Below are positions 1-7,089 of a stretch of DNA of 64,000 nt, in pieces. Position numbers and translations under genes: made by a program. The stretch is from Streptomyces luteogriseus (GTDB taxonomy: Bacteria; Actinomycetota; Actinomycetes; Streptomycetales; Streptomycetaceae), in contig NZ_JACHMS010000001.1 in assembly GCF_014205055.1 (NCBI RefSeq), positions 6,572,001 to 6,636,000 of the forward strand, given 5' to 3'. Below the pieces are notes generated by a model that did not search any database, was not told the DNA's origin, and was given only the letters and a program-made list of their open reading frames with translations. How positions within the stretch are numbered: the first letter of the stretch is position 1; every line of letters begins with the position of its first letter.

Positions 1-273
1 ACCGGCAGCATCGCGCCCGGCCGGCGGGCCGACATCGTCCTGGTCGACCTGACCGGGCCGCACACCCGGCCCGTCCACGACCTCGCCGCCACCCTCGTGC
101 ACAGTGCCCGTTCCTCCGACGTCCGCACCACGATCGTCGACGGGCGGACCCTGATGCGCGACCGGGAGCTGCTGACGATCGACGTGCCGGAGGTGGCACG
201 GGAACTGGAGGATCGCCTGCCCGCGCTCGTCGACCGCAGCCACGGCCGCCGCATCCAGCGGTACGACACCTGA
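1..273 (+). CDS. Amidohydrolase family protein, C-terminal part (5' end outside window)
   Basis: The frame is open from the first base and closes at a TGA after 90 residues. It shows the C-terminal signature of metal-dependent amidohydrolases: a GSIAPGRRADIVLVD stretch (the returning beta-sandwich domain), then a motif where the family reads 'SDVxxVIVDGxxxMxDRxLLTxD' (here SDVRTTIVDGRTLMRDRELLTID). This form is typical of the TRZ/ATZ/MtaD branch (5'-methylthioadenosine/S-adenosylhomocysteine or related aminopurine and triazine deaminases). The metal ligands are upstream of the window, so the substrate cannot be judged. Family assignment is strong; the exact deaminase is inference. Confidence 0.85.
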   Translation, partial: TGSIAPGRRADIVLVDLTGPHTRPVHDLAATLVHSARSSDVRTTIVDGRTLMRDRELLTIDVPEVARELEDRLPALVDRSHGRRIQRYDT

Positions 274-371
274 GGCACGACGAGACATCGGAGAAATTCC
301 CCCGGGCAGCGATGAGTTGCGACCCTCCCGACGGTCACCACCCCGGACGGACCGTTGTCACAGGAGGGCCC

Positions 372-1061
372 ATGTCGCTTCCGGAGATCGTCTCGCGCGG
401 CGAATGGCGCGCGGCGCGCGCCGAACTGCTGCTCAAGGAGAAGGCCGTCACCCGCGCGCGGGACGCGCTCAACGCCGAGCGGCGCGGACTGCCCATGGTG
501 GAGGTCGACGAGGAGTACGTGTTCGAGGGCGGCAACGGCAAGGCCACGCTGCTCGACCTGTTCGAGGACCGGCGCCAGCTCGTCGTCTACCACTTCATGT
601 TCGCGCCCGAGTGGGACGCGGGCTGCCGCAGCTGCTCCGGATTCCTGGACCAAGTGGGGCATCTCGCCCATCTCCACGCCCGCGACACGTCGTTCGCGGC
701 CGTGTCCCGCGCGCCCTACCCGAAGATCCTGCCGTTCAAGGCGCGGATGGGCTGGACGCCGCCCTGGTATTCGTCGTACGGCAGCGGCTTCAACCGCGAC
801 TTCGAGGTGACCCTCGAGCAGGAGGGCGAGCTCGTCGAGCGGCCCGGCCTCAGCTGCTTCCTGCGGGACCGCGAGCGGGTCTTCCACACGTACACGACGT
901 ATGAGCGCGGCCTCGACGGCCTGGGCTCCACCACCAGCCTGCTGGACCTCACCGCACTCGGCCGGCAGGAGGAGTGGGAGGAACCCAAGGGGCGCGCGTC
1001 GGCCTTCGGGGCGCCTGCGGGAAGTGAGCGCATCCGGTATCACGACGAGTACGAAGGCTGA
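372..1061 (+). CDS. DUF899 family thioredoxin-fold protein
   Basis: 229 residues from the ATG that follows an AGGAGG at 362-367. An in-frame upstream ATG (312) has no comparable ribosome-binding site. The sequence carries the DUF899 hallmark 'FMFAPEWDAGCRSCSGFLD' at about residues 75-95, with two cysteines two residues apart, and a conserved W-PPWYSSYGSGFNRDF stretch. DUF899 proteins are predicted thioredoxin-like proteins of unknown substrate; a redox role is inference from the fold. The gene starts about 100 bp after the amidohydrolase, so co-transcription is possible but unproven. Confidence 0.88.
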   Translation: MSLPEIVSRGEWRAARAELLLKEKAVTRARDALNAERRGLPMVEVDEEYVFEGGNGKATLLDLFEDRRQLVVYHFMFAPEWDAGCRSCSGFLDQVGHLAHLHARDTSFAAVSRAPYPKILPFKARMGWTPPWYSSYGSGFNRDFEVTLEQEGELVERPGLSCFLRDRERVFHTYTTYERGLDGLGSTTSLLDLTALGRQEEWEEPKGRASAFGAPAGSERIRYHDEYEG

Positions 1062-1079
1062 TACGGAAAGTGAACATAT

Positions 1080-1166
1080 CCGCCAAGAGGCTGAGAGGTT
1101 GGTCACACTTGGCGGTGAACGCGTGTCAACTACGTCTCAGAACCGTCACTTCGTGAGCCGTTCACC
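1080..1166. promoter_or_regulatory. Nested inverted repeats upstream of the 60-aa gene
   Basis: CCGCCAAG at 1080-1087 is repeated inverted as CTTGGCGG at 1108-1115. GGTGAACG at 1114-1121 is repeated inverted as CGTTCACC at 1159-1166. The two pairs overlap by two bases. Both are perfect 8-bp arms, and the spacers (20 and 37 bp) are too long for a terminator. They may be operator half-sites or alternative RNA folds; the function is unknown. Confidence 0.4.
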
Positions 1167-1216
1167 CCATCGTTGGCGTTTAACTCTACGAGTACAGCGC
1201 TACATGGAGGTGCAGG

Positions 1217-1399
1217 GTGAACGGGCGAACGGTGCTCGAGCGCTTTCCCGCCGGTGGGCCGCGCGGCTCCTGGCCTGCGGAGGAGTTCGCGCAGGCGCGG
1301 CGCCGCGAAGGCCTGCCCGCCGAGGTCGTCATGGACCTCGCCACGGACATGTTCCTGGTGATCGTCCGCAGCGGGGACGTGGCCGACGCGACCGCCTGA
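1217..1399 (+). CDS. Small unknown protein, 60 aa
   Basis: A GTG start follows GGAGG (1206-1210) at normal spacing and gives a 60-residue protein with streptomycete third-position GC bias. I do not recognise a domain. The first half is basic and Pro/Gly-rich (ERFPAGGPRGSWPAEEFAQARR); the second is a hydrophobic-acidic segment (VVMDLATDMFLVIVRS). There is no signal peptide or clear membrane helix. The 155-bp upstream spacer is unusually AT-rich for this chromosome and holds two pairs of inverted arms, so the gene appears to be monocistronic with its own control region. It is convergent with the ABC exporter gene. Confidence 0.65.
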   Translation: MNGRTVLERFPAGGPRGSWPAEEFAQARRREGLPAEVVMDLATDMFLVIVRSGDVADATA

Positions 1400-1408
1400 G
1401 GTGTGCCG

Positions 1409-3364
1409 TCAGCCCGCCTTCGGCGCCGGCACCTTCCTGACCGGCGCGGGTGACGGGGCGAACTGCTCCGCCTGGAGCGCGTACAGCTCGGCGTAGAGCC
1501 CGCCGGTCGCCAGCAGCTCCTCCGGCGTTCCGGACTCCACGAGTCGGCCCTGGTCCAGGACGTGCACCAGATCCGCGTGCCGTACGGACGCCAGTCGGTG
1601 CGTGATCAGTACGACCGTCTGGCCGCTGTCGGCCAGGGCGCGGATCCGCTCGAAGACCTCCAGTTCGGCCCGGGCGTCCAGGGCCGCCGTCGGCTCGTCC
1701 ACGATCAGGATGCGGCCCCTGCGGTAGGCCGCCCGGGCGATGCCCAGCCGCTGCCACTGGCCACCCGACAGCTCGTGTCCGCCGCTGAAGTTGCGGGCGA
1801 GCAGCGTGTCCAGGCCGCGCGGCAGATCCGCGATCACCGCCTCCGCCCCGGCCTCCGCGACCGACGTGGCCAGCCGGTCCTCGCACAGGGGCACCGAGGT
1901 GCGTCCCAGGGCGACGTTCACCCGGGCCGTGAACGGCCACCGCTTGAAGTCCTGCGCCACCATCGCGATCCGCTCGGCCAGCCGGTGCCGGTCGGCGGTC
2001 GCCGCGTCCACGCCGTCCCACAGGATCCGCCCCCGCTCCGGCCGGTAGAGCCCGGCGAGCAACTTGACCAGGGTGGTCTTGCCGGAGCCGTTCTCACCGA
2101 CCAGCGCGACGATGCGGCCGAGCGGCAGGCTCAGCGTCACGTCGTCGAGCGCGGGCCGGGCCGAGTCGCCCGGGTAGCGGAACGTGACGTTCTCGAAGCG
2201 GATCTCGCGCGGGTCCTCCGGCAGCGGCGCGCCACCCGCCGGGATCGCCCACTGGTCCGCCTCGGTGTACAGCCGCTGCAGATCGCCGACGAAGAGCGCC
2301 TCCTCGTGCAGCGCGTTGACCTCCACCACGAGCGTGTCGAGGCTCTGCGAGCCGGTCCGGATCGCGATCACCGCCGTACCCGCCACCGACAGTGCCATCG
2401 CGCCCGCCAGCAGCAGCCCTCCCAGCGTCGCGTACGTCGCCACCGTCGCCAGGCCCGTCCACGCCGCCGCGATCAGGCCCGTGCGGGCGGCGAGCCCGGC
2501 CAGGCGCGCCTGCTCGGCCTCGGCCGTCTCGGACATCGCGCGAAAGTGCCGCAGCAGGAAGGAGCCCACCCCGTGCACCCGGATCTCGGGGGCCGCCTCG
2601 GGTTCGATCAGCAGGTTGCCGAGCAGCCGGCCCGCGCGGGCGTGCTGCACCCACGCGTGGAAGGACTCGTAGCGCCGCCGGGCGACGGTCAACGCGCTCC
2701 AGGCGCTCGGCAGGGTCATCGTGACCAGCAGCGGCAGCAGGGCCGGGTGCAGCACGGTCAGCACGCCCGCCGCGGCGACCAGGGAGATCATCGCGTTGAT
2801 CACGCGCGTGCCGTAGGAGATCATCCGGCGTGCGGAGGCGGCGCCGTACTGCGCGGTGTCGAGCAGTTTGTGGAAGGCGTGGTCCTCGATCGCGGCCAGT
2901 TCCACGGCCGCGGCCCGCTCCAGGTACCGCTCGGTCGCCACCCGCTCCACCTTGGGCTCCAGCCGGCCGGTGGCGTAGGTGCTCGCGGCCCGCAGCAGGG
3001 CGGCGAGGAACATCACGACGGCCACCGTGACCAGGGCGGGAACGGCTCCGCGCAGCCGGTCGTCGATCGGGCCGCCGCCCATCAGACCGGCCAGCACGCT
3101 GTTGACGGCGAGCAGGGCCACCGCCTGCGCCACACCCCGGCCCGCCTCGGCGGCCAGCACGATCCGCGCGGCGCCCCGGTCGGCCTGCCGGGCCAGCTCC
3201 AGGCTGGACGCGAGCAGGGACGGCAACCGGGTGATCATGGCGCGGAAGTTCAGCTCCAGGAACGCGTCGGCGTGCTGGTTCCAGCCCATGTCGTAGCGCA
3301 GCGGCCCGCCGAAGAGCAGCCGCTCCGACTCGGACACCTCCGGCGCGGTCCGCTTCTTCCCCAC
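1409..3364 (-). CDS. ABC exporter, fused permease and ATPase (half-transporter)
   Basis: 651 residues. The N-terminal half (about 50-330) is a type IV exporter transmembrane domain with hydrophobic blocks near 80-130, 180-220 and 285-320. The C-terminal nucleotide-binding domain has Walker A GENGSGKTT at 423-431, a Q-loop (MVAQDF), signature LSGGQ at 532-536, Walker B ILIVDEP at 552-558 and the H-loop ITH near 589. All catalytic elements are intact. Such half-transporters act as homo- or heterodimers in the cytoplasmic membrane and export lipids, peptides or drugs. No second half-transporter is adjacent, so a homodimer is the simplest inference. The substrate is unknown. Confidence 0.93.
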   Translation of the reverse strand: MGKKRTAPEVSESERLLFGGPLRYDMGWNQHADAFLELNFRAMITRLPSLLASSLELARQADRGAARIVLAAEAGRGVAQAVALLAVNSVLAGLMGGGPIDDRLRGAVPALVTVAVVMFLAALLRAASTYATGRLEPKVERVATERYLERAAAVELAAIEDHAFHKLLDTAQYGAASARRMISYGTRVINAMISLVAAAGVLTVLHPALLPLLVTMTLPSAWSALTVARRRYESFHAWVQHARAGRLLGNLLIEPEAAPEIRVHGVGSFLLRHFRAMSETAEAEQARLAGLAARTGLIAAAWTGLATVATYATLGGLLLAGAMALSVAGTAVIAIRTGSQSLDTLVVEVNALHEEALFVGDLQRLYTEADQWAIPAGGAPLPEDPREIRFENVTFRYPGDSARPALDDVTLSLPLGRIVALVGENGSGKTTLVKLLAGLYRPERGRILWDGVDAATADRHRLAERIAMVAQDFKRWPFTARVNVALGRTSVPLCEDRLATSVAEAGAEAVIADLPRGLDTLLARNFSGGHELSGGQWQRLGIARAAYRRGRILIVDEPTAALDARAELEVFERIRALADSGQTVVLITHRLASVRHADLVHVLDQGRLVESGTPEELLATGGLYAELYALQAEQFAPSPAPVRKVPAPKAG

Positions 3365-3483
3365 CGTCGACCGACCTCCCCGTCCGGGTCCGCACGTGAA
3401 CGAAGGGCCACTATCGCGGGGCGGGCGTCCGCCCGGGCAGGGCGCAGCCCGGGGCGCCGGATGCGCGCGGGCGCACGACCTGG

Positions 3484-3622
3484 CCGGGGGAGGCGCGGGG
3501 CGGCGCGGGGTGGTGCGGGGGTGTGGGGCCGCGCCGGGGGTGGATACGGGTTCCGTGGCGGTGGGGGGTGTGAGGCCGCCGGGTGCGGGGCCGGGTGCGG
3601 GGCCTGGGGGCGCGGGCGGGTG
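3484..3622 (+). other. G-run-rich spacer, possible G-quadruplex region
   Basis: The + strand between two minus-strand genes carries more than ten runs of three to six G with short loops, for example GGTGGGGGG and GGGGCCTGGGGG. The C-rich strand is the coding strand of the flanking genes. Four or more neighbouring G-tracts meet the usual pattern for intramolecular G-quadruplexes. In a chromosome this GC-rich this may be only compositional drift. Confidence 0.35.
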
Positions 3623-3625
3623 CCG

Positions 3626-4060
3626 TTATGCGCTGACCGGGCGCGACCAGGACGGGGCCGTTCCCGTCACGCGGCACAGCGCCAGGTAGAGGGGGATCGG
3701 CGGGGTGTACGGAAGCGTGCCGTCCGGGCGGTGGATCAGCTCGGGGATCTCCGGCAGGTCCGGGACGACCGCGCCGGTGACGTACCGCACCGGGGCCGGC
3801 CAATCCAGGGCGTGGTCGGAGTCGGACGGCACCAGCCACCACCAGTGCGCGTCGTCGGCGTAGACGCAGCCCACCCGGGGCAGCCGCGGCATGACCAGCG
3901 GGCCGACGCGGGCGGGGACGGCGACCGCGTCACAGCCGAGCGGGGCGGTCATGCCGTCCGGCACGGGCAGCCGCAGGGCAGGGCCCGGAGCGCGCAGTCC
4001 GCGCCGGACGCGCACCAGCGTGTCCAGGCTCAGCACGCGGCCTCCCTGCACCGGGCTCAT
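3626..4060 (-). CDS. Unknown 144-aa protein partnered with an anti-sigma-type ATPase
   Basis: The start codon overlaps the stop of the ATPase gene as ATGA (4057-4060), so the two are translationally coupled. The first residues are MSPVQGGRVLSLDTLVRV. The centre has CVYADDAHWWWLVPSDSD, typical of small streptomycete proteins of unknown function found beside HATPase and XRE/DUF397 genes. There is no signal peptide or membrane segment. The C-terminus has a PPIPLYLALCRVTG stretch. The likely role is in the same regulatory locus as the ATPase, but nothing in the sequence reveals a biochemical activity. Confidence 0.75.
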   Translation of the reverse strand: MSPVQGGRVLSLDTLVRVRRGLRAPGPALRLPVPDGMTAPLGCDAVAVPARVGPLVMPRLPRVGCVYADDAHWWWLVPSDSDHALDWPAPVRYVTGAVVPDLPEIPELIHRPDGTLPYTPPIPLYLALCRVTGTAPSWSRPVSA

Positions 4061-4746
4061 GCGTGCCTCCGTTCTCGGTGGTGCCCCTGCGGAGGGACCA
4101 CCGGGGCGCCGCGCGTATGGCGTGCCCGCGGGGTTCCGTCCCCGTCGTCCGGGTCGTCGGACGGACCCCGCTTGGGGCGGGCGCCCCAGCCCAGGTCGCC
4201 CCGCGGCCCGGCCGGATCGTCCGGGACGTCCGGACCGTTCGAGGCCTCCGGGGTGTCCGCCGTGCGGGGCAGCTCGGCCCAGACCAGCAGCCCGGGGCCG
4301 TTCTCGTGGGCACCCCAGGAATGACAGAGGGCGTCGACGAGAAGCAGTCCCCTCCCGTGCTCCTCCTCGGGCCGGGTCCGGCCGGCGGCGTGGGGCTGGC
4401 CGGGGGCGCAGCCCTCGTCGCACACGGCTATCCGCACCAGGTCGTCGCCGTCGAGCAGCTCGCACACTATGTGGGTGCTCGCCGTGTGCACGATGGCGTT
4501 GGTGACCAGCTCGGAAACCACCAGGGCCGCGCTGTCGCACGTGTCCTCGCACACCGACCAGCCCGTCAGCCGGGCCCGTGTCAGGCGTCTGGCCTGGGCG
4601 GGAGAACCCGGATGCGCGGCCAGCTCGAAACGGAACCGGCGCTCGGCAGCGGCCCCGAGGGGGGTCTCTTCCGGAGCGGCGCCAAGCCCGGGAAGGCTTG
4701 CGGCGGCATCTGTTCCTAAGGGCGCGGACGGAATCACGCTTGCCAC
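4057..4746 (-). CDS. ATP-binding protein, HATPase_c_2 / RsbW-like kinase
   Basis: A GTG start at 4746 is chosen because GGCGGGG precedes it; an in-frame TTG 27 bases upstream lacks one. This gives about 229 residues. The GHKL ATPase core is clear. The N-box is ALVVSELVTNAIVHT near residue 80, the G1 box is VCDEGCAPG, and the G2-like box is EEHGRGLLLVDAL. The family contains anti-sigma-factor serine kinases such as RsbW, and hundreds of paralogues occur in streptomycetes beside XRE/DUF397 pairs. The C-terminal 70 residues are a charged, disordered Asp/Pro/Arg-rich tail. It is divergent from the XRE gene across a 244-bp region with inverted repeats. Confidence 0.87.
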   Translation of the reverse strand: MASVIPSAPLGTDAAASLPGLGAAPEETPLGAAAERRFRFELAAHPGSPAQARRLTRARLTGWSVCEDTCDSAALVVSELVTNAIVHTASTHIVCELLDGDDLVRIAVCDEGCAPGQPHAAGRTRPEEEHGRGLLLVDALCHSWGAHENGPGLLVWAELPRTADTPEASNGPDVPDDPAGPRGDLGWGARPKRGPSDDPDDGDGTPRARHTRGAPVVPPQGHHRERRHA

Positions 4747-4762
4747 TATCGCCCCGCCGTGA

Positions 4763-4798
4763 ACACTTGGCAAGTGTCACTCTGAAAATTGCAGAGTG
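4763..4798. promoter_or_regulatory. Two adjacent perfect inverted repeats in the divergent promoter region
   Basis: ACACTTG-G-CAAGTGT (4763-4777, 7-bp arms with one central base) is followed immediately by CACTCTG-7 nt-CAGAGTG (4778-4798). They lie just upstream of the ATPase start and 190 bp before the XRE start. This is the position expected for operators of the XRE/DUF5753 regulator. The binding protein is an inference from position only. Confidence 0.5.
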
Positions 4799-4990
4799 CT
4801 GTGTGGCGGTCTGGAAGGCCGTGGCACACTGCTCGCAACAGCACCCCGCGCGGCGCCAGTTGAGATCATCGAAGATTCGTTCGAAATGTTTGTTCGGATC
4901 AGTTCTTCGAATGGGTCCTCGAATGGCGCCGCCGGGCTGTCAGCGTTTCTTTTCCGGCCGGCTCGTCAGAACTCTTCGTGGAGGTGGAGC

Positions 4991-5851
4991 GTGAGTGAAC
5001 CGCGGTCCGCGCCGACGGTCGGTCAGGTCGTTCTCGGCCGACGGCTGTTGGACCTGAGGGAACGCGCGGGGATGAAGCGCGAGGAGGCCGCGCGCATCCT
5101 CCGCGTCGCCCCCGCCACGGTCCGTCGTATGGAGATGGCCGAGGTCGCGCTCAAAATCCCCTATCTGCAACTGCTCCTCAAGGCCTACGGAATCTCCGAC
5201 GAGGAAGCCGAGGCCTTCGTCCAGCTGGCCGAGGACGCCAACAGGCCCGGCTGGTGGCAGCGTTTCCACGACATCCTGCCCGACTGGTTCTCGATGTACG
5301 TGAGCCTCGAGGGCGCGGCCAGCGTCATCCGCAGTTACGAGCCCCATTTCGTCCCCGGGCTGCTGCAGACCGAGGACTACGCGCGCGGAGTGCTCCGGTC
5401 GGGCGCCATCGGCCAGACCCGGCCCGAGGACATCGAGCGCCACGTCGCCCTGCGGATGCAGCGCCAGGACCTGCTCACCCGTGAGGACGCGCCCCGGCTC
5501 TGGGTCGTGATGGACGAGACCGCGCTACGGCGCCCGGCCGGTGGCCCGGAGGTGATGCGCGCCCAGATCGACAAACTGCTCGACGCCACGAAGCTGCCCA
5601 ACGTGACACTGCAGATCGCCCCGTTCGCGGGCGGGCCGCACCCGGGCACCTACGGGCCGTTCGTGCTGTTCCGATTCGCCATGGCCGAACTGCCGGACAT
5701 GGTCTACAGCGAGTACCTGACCGGCGCGGTCTATCTCGACGCGCGCACCGAGGTGGCGACCCACCTCGAGGTCATGGACCGCATGGCGGCGCAGGCCGCT
5801 ACGGCACATCGCACGAAGGAGATCCTCCGGGATCTCCGCAAGGAGCTGTGA
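4991..5851 (+). CDS. XRE-family regulator with DUF5753 (WhiJ/Scr1-like)
   Basis: A GTG start at 4991 follows GGAGGTGGAGC and gives 286 residues, the usual family length. The frame remains open upstream but lacks a ribosome-binding site. Residues about 13-70 form an HTH_31/XRE domain (VLGRRLLDLRERAGM, AARILRVAPATVRRMEMAEV). Residues about 100-280 are the DUF5753 effector domain with the conserved YEPHFVPGLLQTEDYARGV and 'YLTGAVYLDARTEVA' motifs. Characterised relatives are WhiJ and the Scr1 antitoxin-like regulator of S. coelicolor, which act with a DUF397 partner in development and antibiotic control. The stop codon is directly followed by the DUF397 start, so the two are coupled. Confidence 0.92.
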   Translation: MSEPRSAPTVGQVVLGRRLLDLRERAGMKREEAARILRVAPATVRRMEMAEVALKIPYLQLLLKAYGISDEEAEAFVQLAEDANRPGWWQRFHDILPDWFSMYVSLEGAASVIRSYEPHFVPGLLQTEDYARGVLRSGAIGQTRPEDIERHVALRMQRQDLLTREDAPRLWVVMDETALRRPAGGPEVMRAQIDKLLDATKLPNVTLQIAPFAGGPHPGTYGPFVLFRFAMAELPDMVYSEYLTGAVYLDARTEVATHLEVMDRMAAQAATAHRTKEILRDLRKEL

Positions 5852-6106
5852 ATGGATCGCATCAAGCCGCGCAAACACGTCTACAACGGCATGCCCGCGC
5901 GCGACTTGGGCAGCGAAGGCTGGCACAAGCCGTGGAGCGGTGGAAACGGAGGCAACTGCCTGGAGGCGATGAAACTCGCCGACGGCCGGATCGCCCTGCG
6001 GCAGTCCACCGACCCGGACGGGCCGGCACTGATCTACACCACCGACGAGATGACGGCCTTCATCGAAGGAGCCAAGGCGGGGGAGGCGGACTTCCTGCTG
6101 TCCTGA
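5852..6106 (+). CDS. DUF397 protein, partner of the XRE/DUF5753 regulator
   Basis: 84 residues. The ATG begins at the base after the upstream TGA, so it is translationally coupled. It has the DUF397 pattern: a W-K/W-S motif with a Gly/Asn/Cys segment (GGNGGNCLEAMKLADGRIALRQSTDPDGPALIYT) and a C-terminal helix (DEMTAFIEGAKAGEADFLL). Members work with the adjacent DUF5753 regulator. In S. coelicolor the Scr2 homologue is described as the toxin-like half of a pair. Whether this copy is toxic cannot be read from sequence. Confidence 0.9.
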   Translation: MDRIKPRKHVYNGMPARDLGSEGWHKPWSGGNGGNCLEAMKLADGRIALRQSTDPDGPALIYTTDEMTAFIEGAKAGEADFLLS

Positions 6107-6139
6107 CGTGACCGCCGTTGCCGTTTCCGGCGCTCGACT

Positions 6140-6193
6140 TCCTCACGTTGTCTGCGTTCCTCACGTTGCCTGCGTTCCTTACGTTGTCGCTGA
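6140..6193 (+). repeat. 18-bp tandem repeat, three copies
   Basis: Units begin at 6140, 6158 and 6176. Copies one and two differ by one base, and copy three diverges in its last few bases. The core is TCCTCACGTTGYCTGCGT. The array fills the spacer between the DUF397 gene and the methyltransferase gene and ends 47 bp before the latter's ATG, so it would lie in its promoter or leader. Confidence 0.75.
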
Positions 6194-6240
6194 ATCGCTG
6201 GTGCTGAATCGACCACCCTCTGTGCCTTACGGAGAGCCTC

Positions 6241-7053
6241 ATGACCGGGCAGGACCCCACCTCGGCCGTCCAGATCGACACGACCAGACCCCACCCCGCG
6301 CGGATGTACGACTGGTACCTCGGCGGAAAGGACAACTACCCCGTTGACGAGGAGATGGGCCGGCAGATGCTCACCCTCGACCCCCGGGTGCCGGTGATGG
6401 CGCGGGTCAACCGCGCCTTCATGCACCGGACCACGCGCTGGCTGGCCCGCTGCGGCGTACGGCAGTTCCTGGACATCGGCACCGGCATCCCGACCGAGCC
6501 CAACCTCCACCAGGTCGCCCAGGAGACCGCGCCCGGCGCCCGGGTCGTCTACTGCGACAACGACCCCATCGTCCTGGCACACGCGGCGGCGCTGCTGCGC
6601 GGCACGGACGAGGGCGCGACCGAGTACCTCCAGGCCGACGTGCGCGACCCGGACGCCATCCTGGAGGGCGCGCGCAGGGTCCTGGACTTCACCCGGCCCG
6701 TCGCGCTGTCGCTCATCGCGCTGCTGCACTTCGTCTCCGACGAGGACGGCGCCCACGACCTGGTCCGCCGGCTGCTCGCCGAACTGCCCTCCGGCAGCTA
6801 CCTGGTGATGACCCACGCGACCGCCGACTTCACCCCGGAGGAGTCGAAGGCGGCCACCGAGAAGCTGCGCGCCGCGGGTGTCACCCTGGCCCTGCGCTCC
6901 CGCGAGGAGTTCACCCGCTTCTTCGACGGACTCGACCTCGTCGAACCCGGCGTCGAGGTGCCGCACCAGTGGCACCCCGAGCTGGGCGAGCCCGTGCCAG
7001 GCCAGGACGACGGGGTGATCCCGGGCTACGGGGCGGTAGCGCGCAAGGCCTAG
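6241..7053 (+). CDS. SAM-dependent methyltransferase, DUF574 family
   Basis: 270 residues from an ATG after TACGGAGAGCCTC. The N-terminal signature ARMYDWYLGGKDNYPVD at about 20-37 defines the DUF574 actinobacterial family. SAM motif I is FLDIGTGIPT (about 77-86), and an acidic ribose-binding residue follows in VVYCDNDPIVL. The fold is class I methyltransferase. The substrate is unknown for the whole family. These genes recur beside XRE/DUF397 and HATPase genes, which fits the neighbours here and suggests a shared signalling locus. Confidence 0.92.
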   Translation: MTGQDPTSAVQIDTTRPHPARMYDWYLGGKDNYPVDEEMGRQMLTLDPRVPVMARVNRAFMHRTTRWLARCGVRQFLDIGTGIPTEPNLHQVAQETAPGARVVYCDNDPIVLAHAAALLRGTDEGATEYLQADVRDPDAILEGARRVLDFTRPVALSLIALLHFVSDEDGAHDLVRRLLAELPSGSYLVMTHATADFTPEESKAATEKLRAAGVTLALRSREEFTRFFDGLDLVEPGVEVPHQWHPELGEPVPGQDDGVIPGYGAVARKA

Positions 7054-7089
7054 GCGCCTCGGGGCCCTCCAGGTTCCGCTTCCGGCCGG

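Noticed and set aside
4881-4925. TTCGAA-rich segment as a LexA box upstream of the XRE gene
   Set aside because: The arms CGAA-N7-TTCG do not fit the actinobacterial LexA spacing (CGAAC-N4-GTTCG type), and the gene has no repair link.
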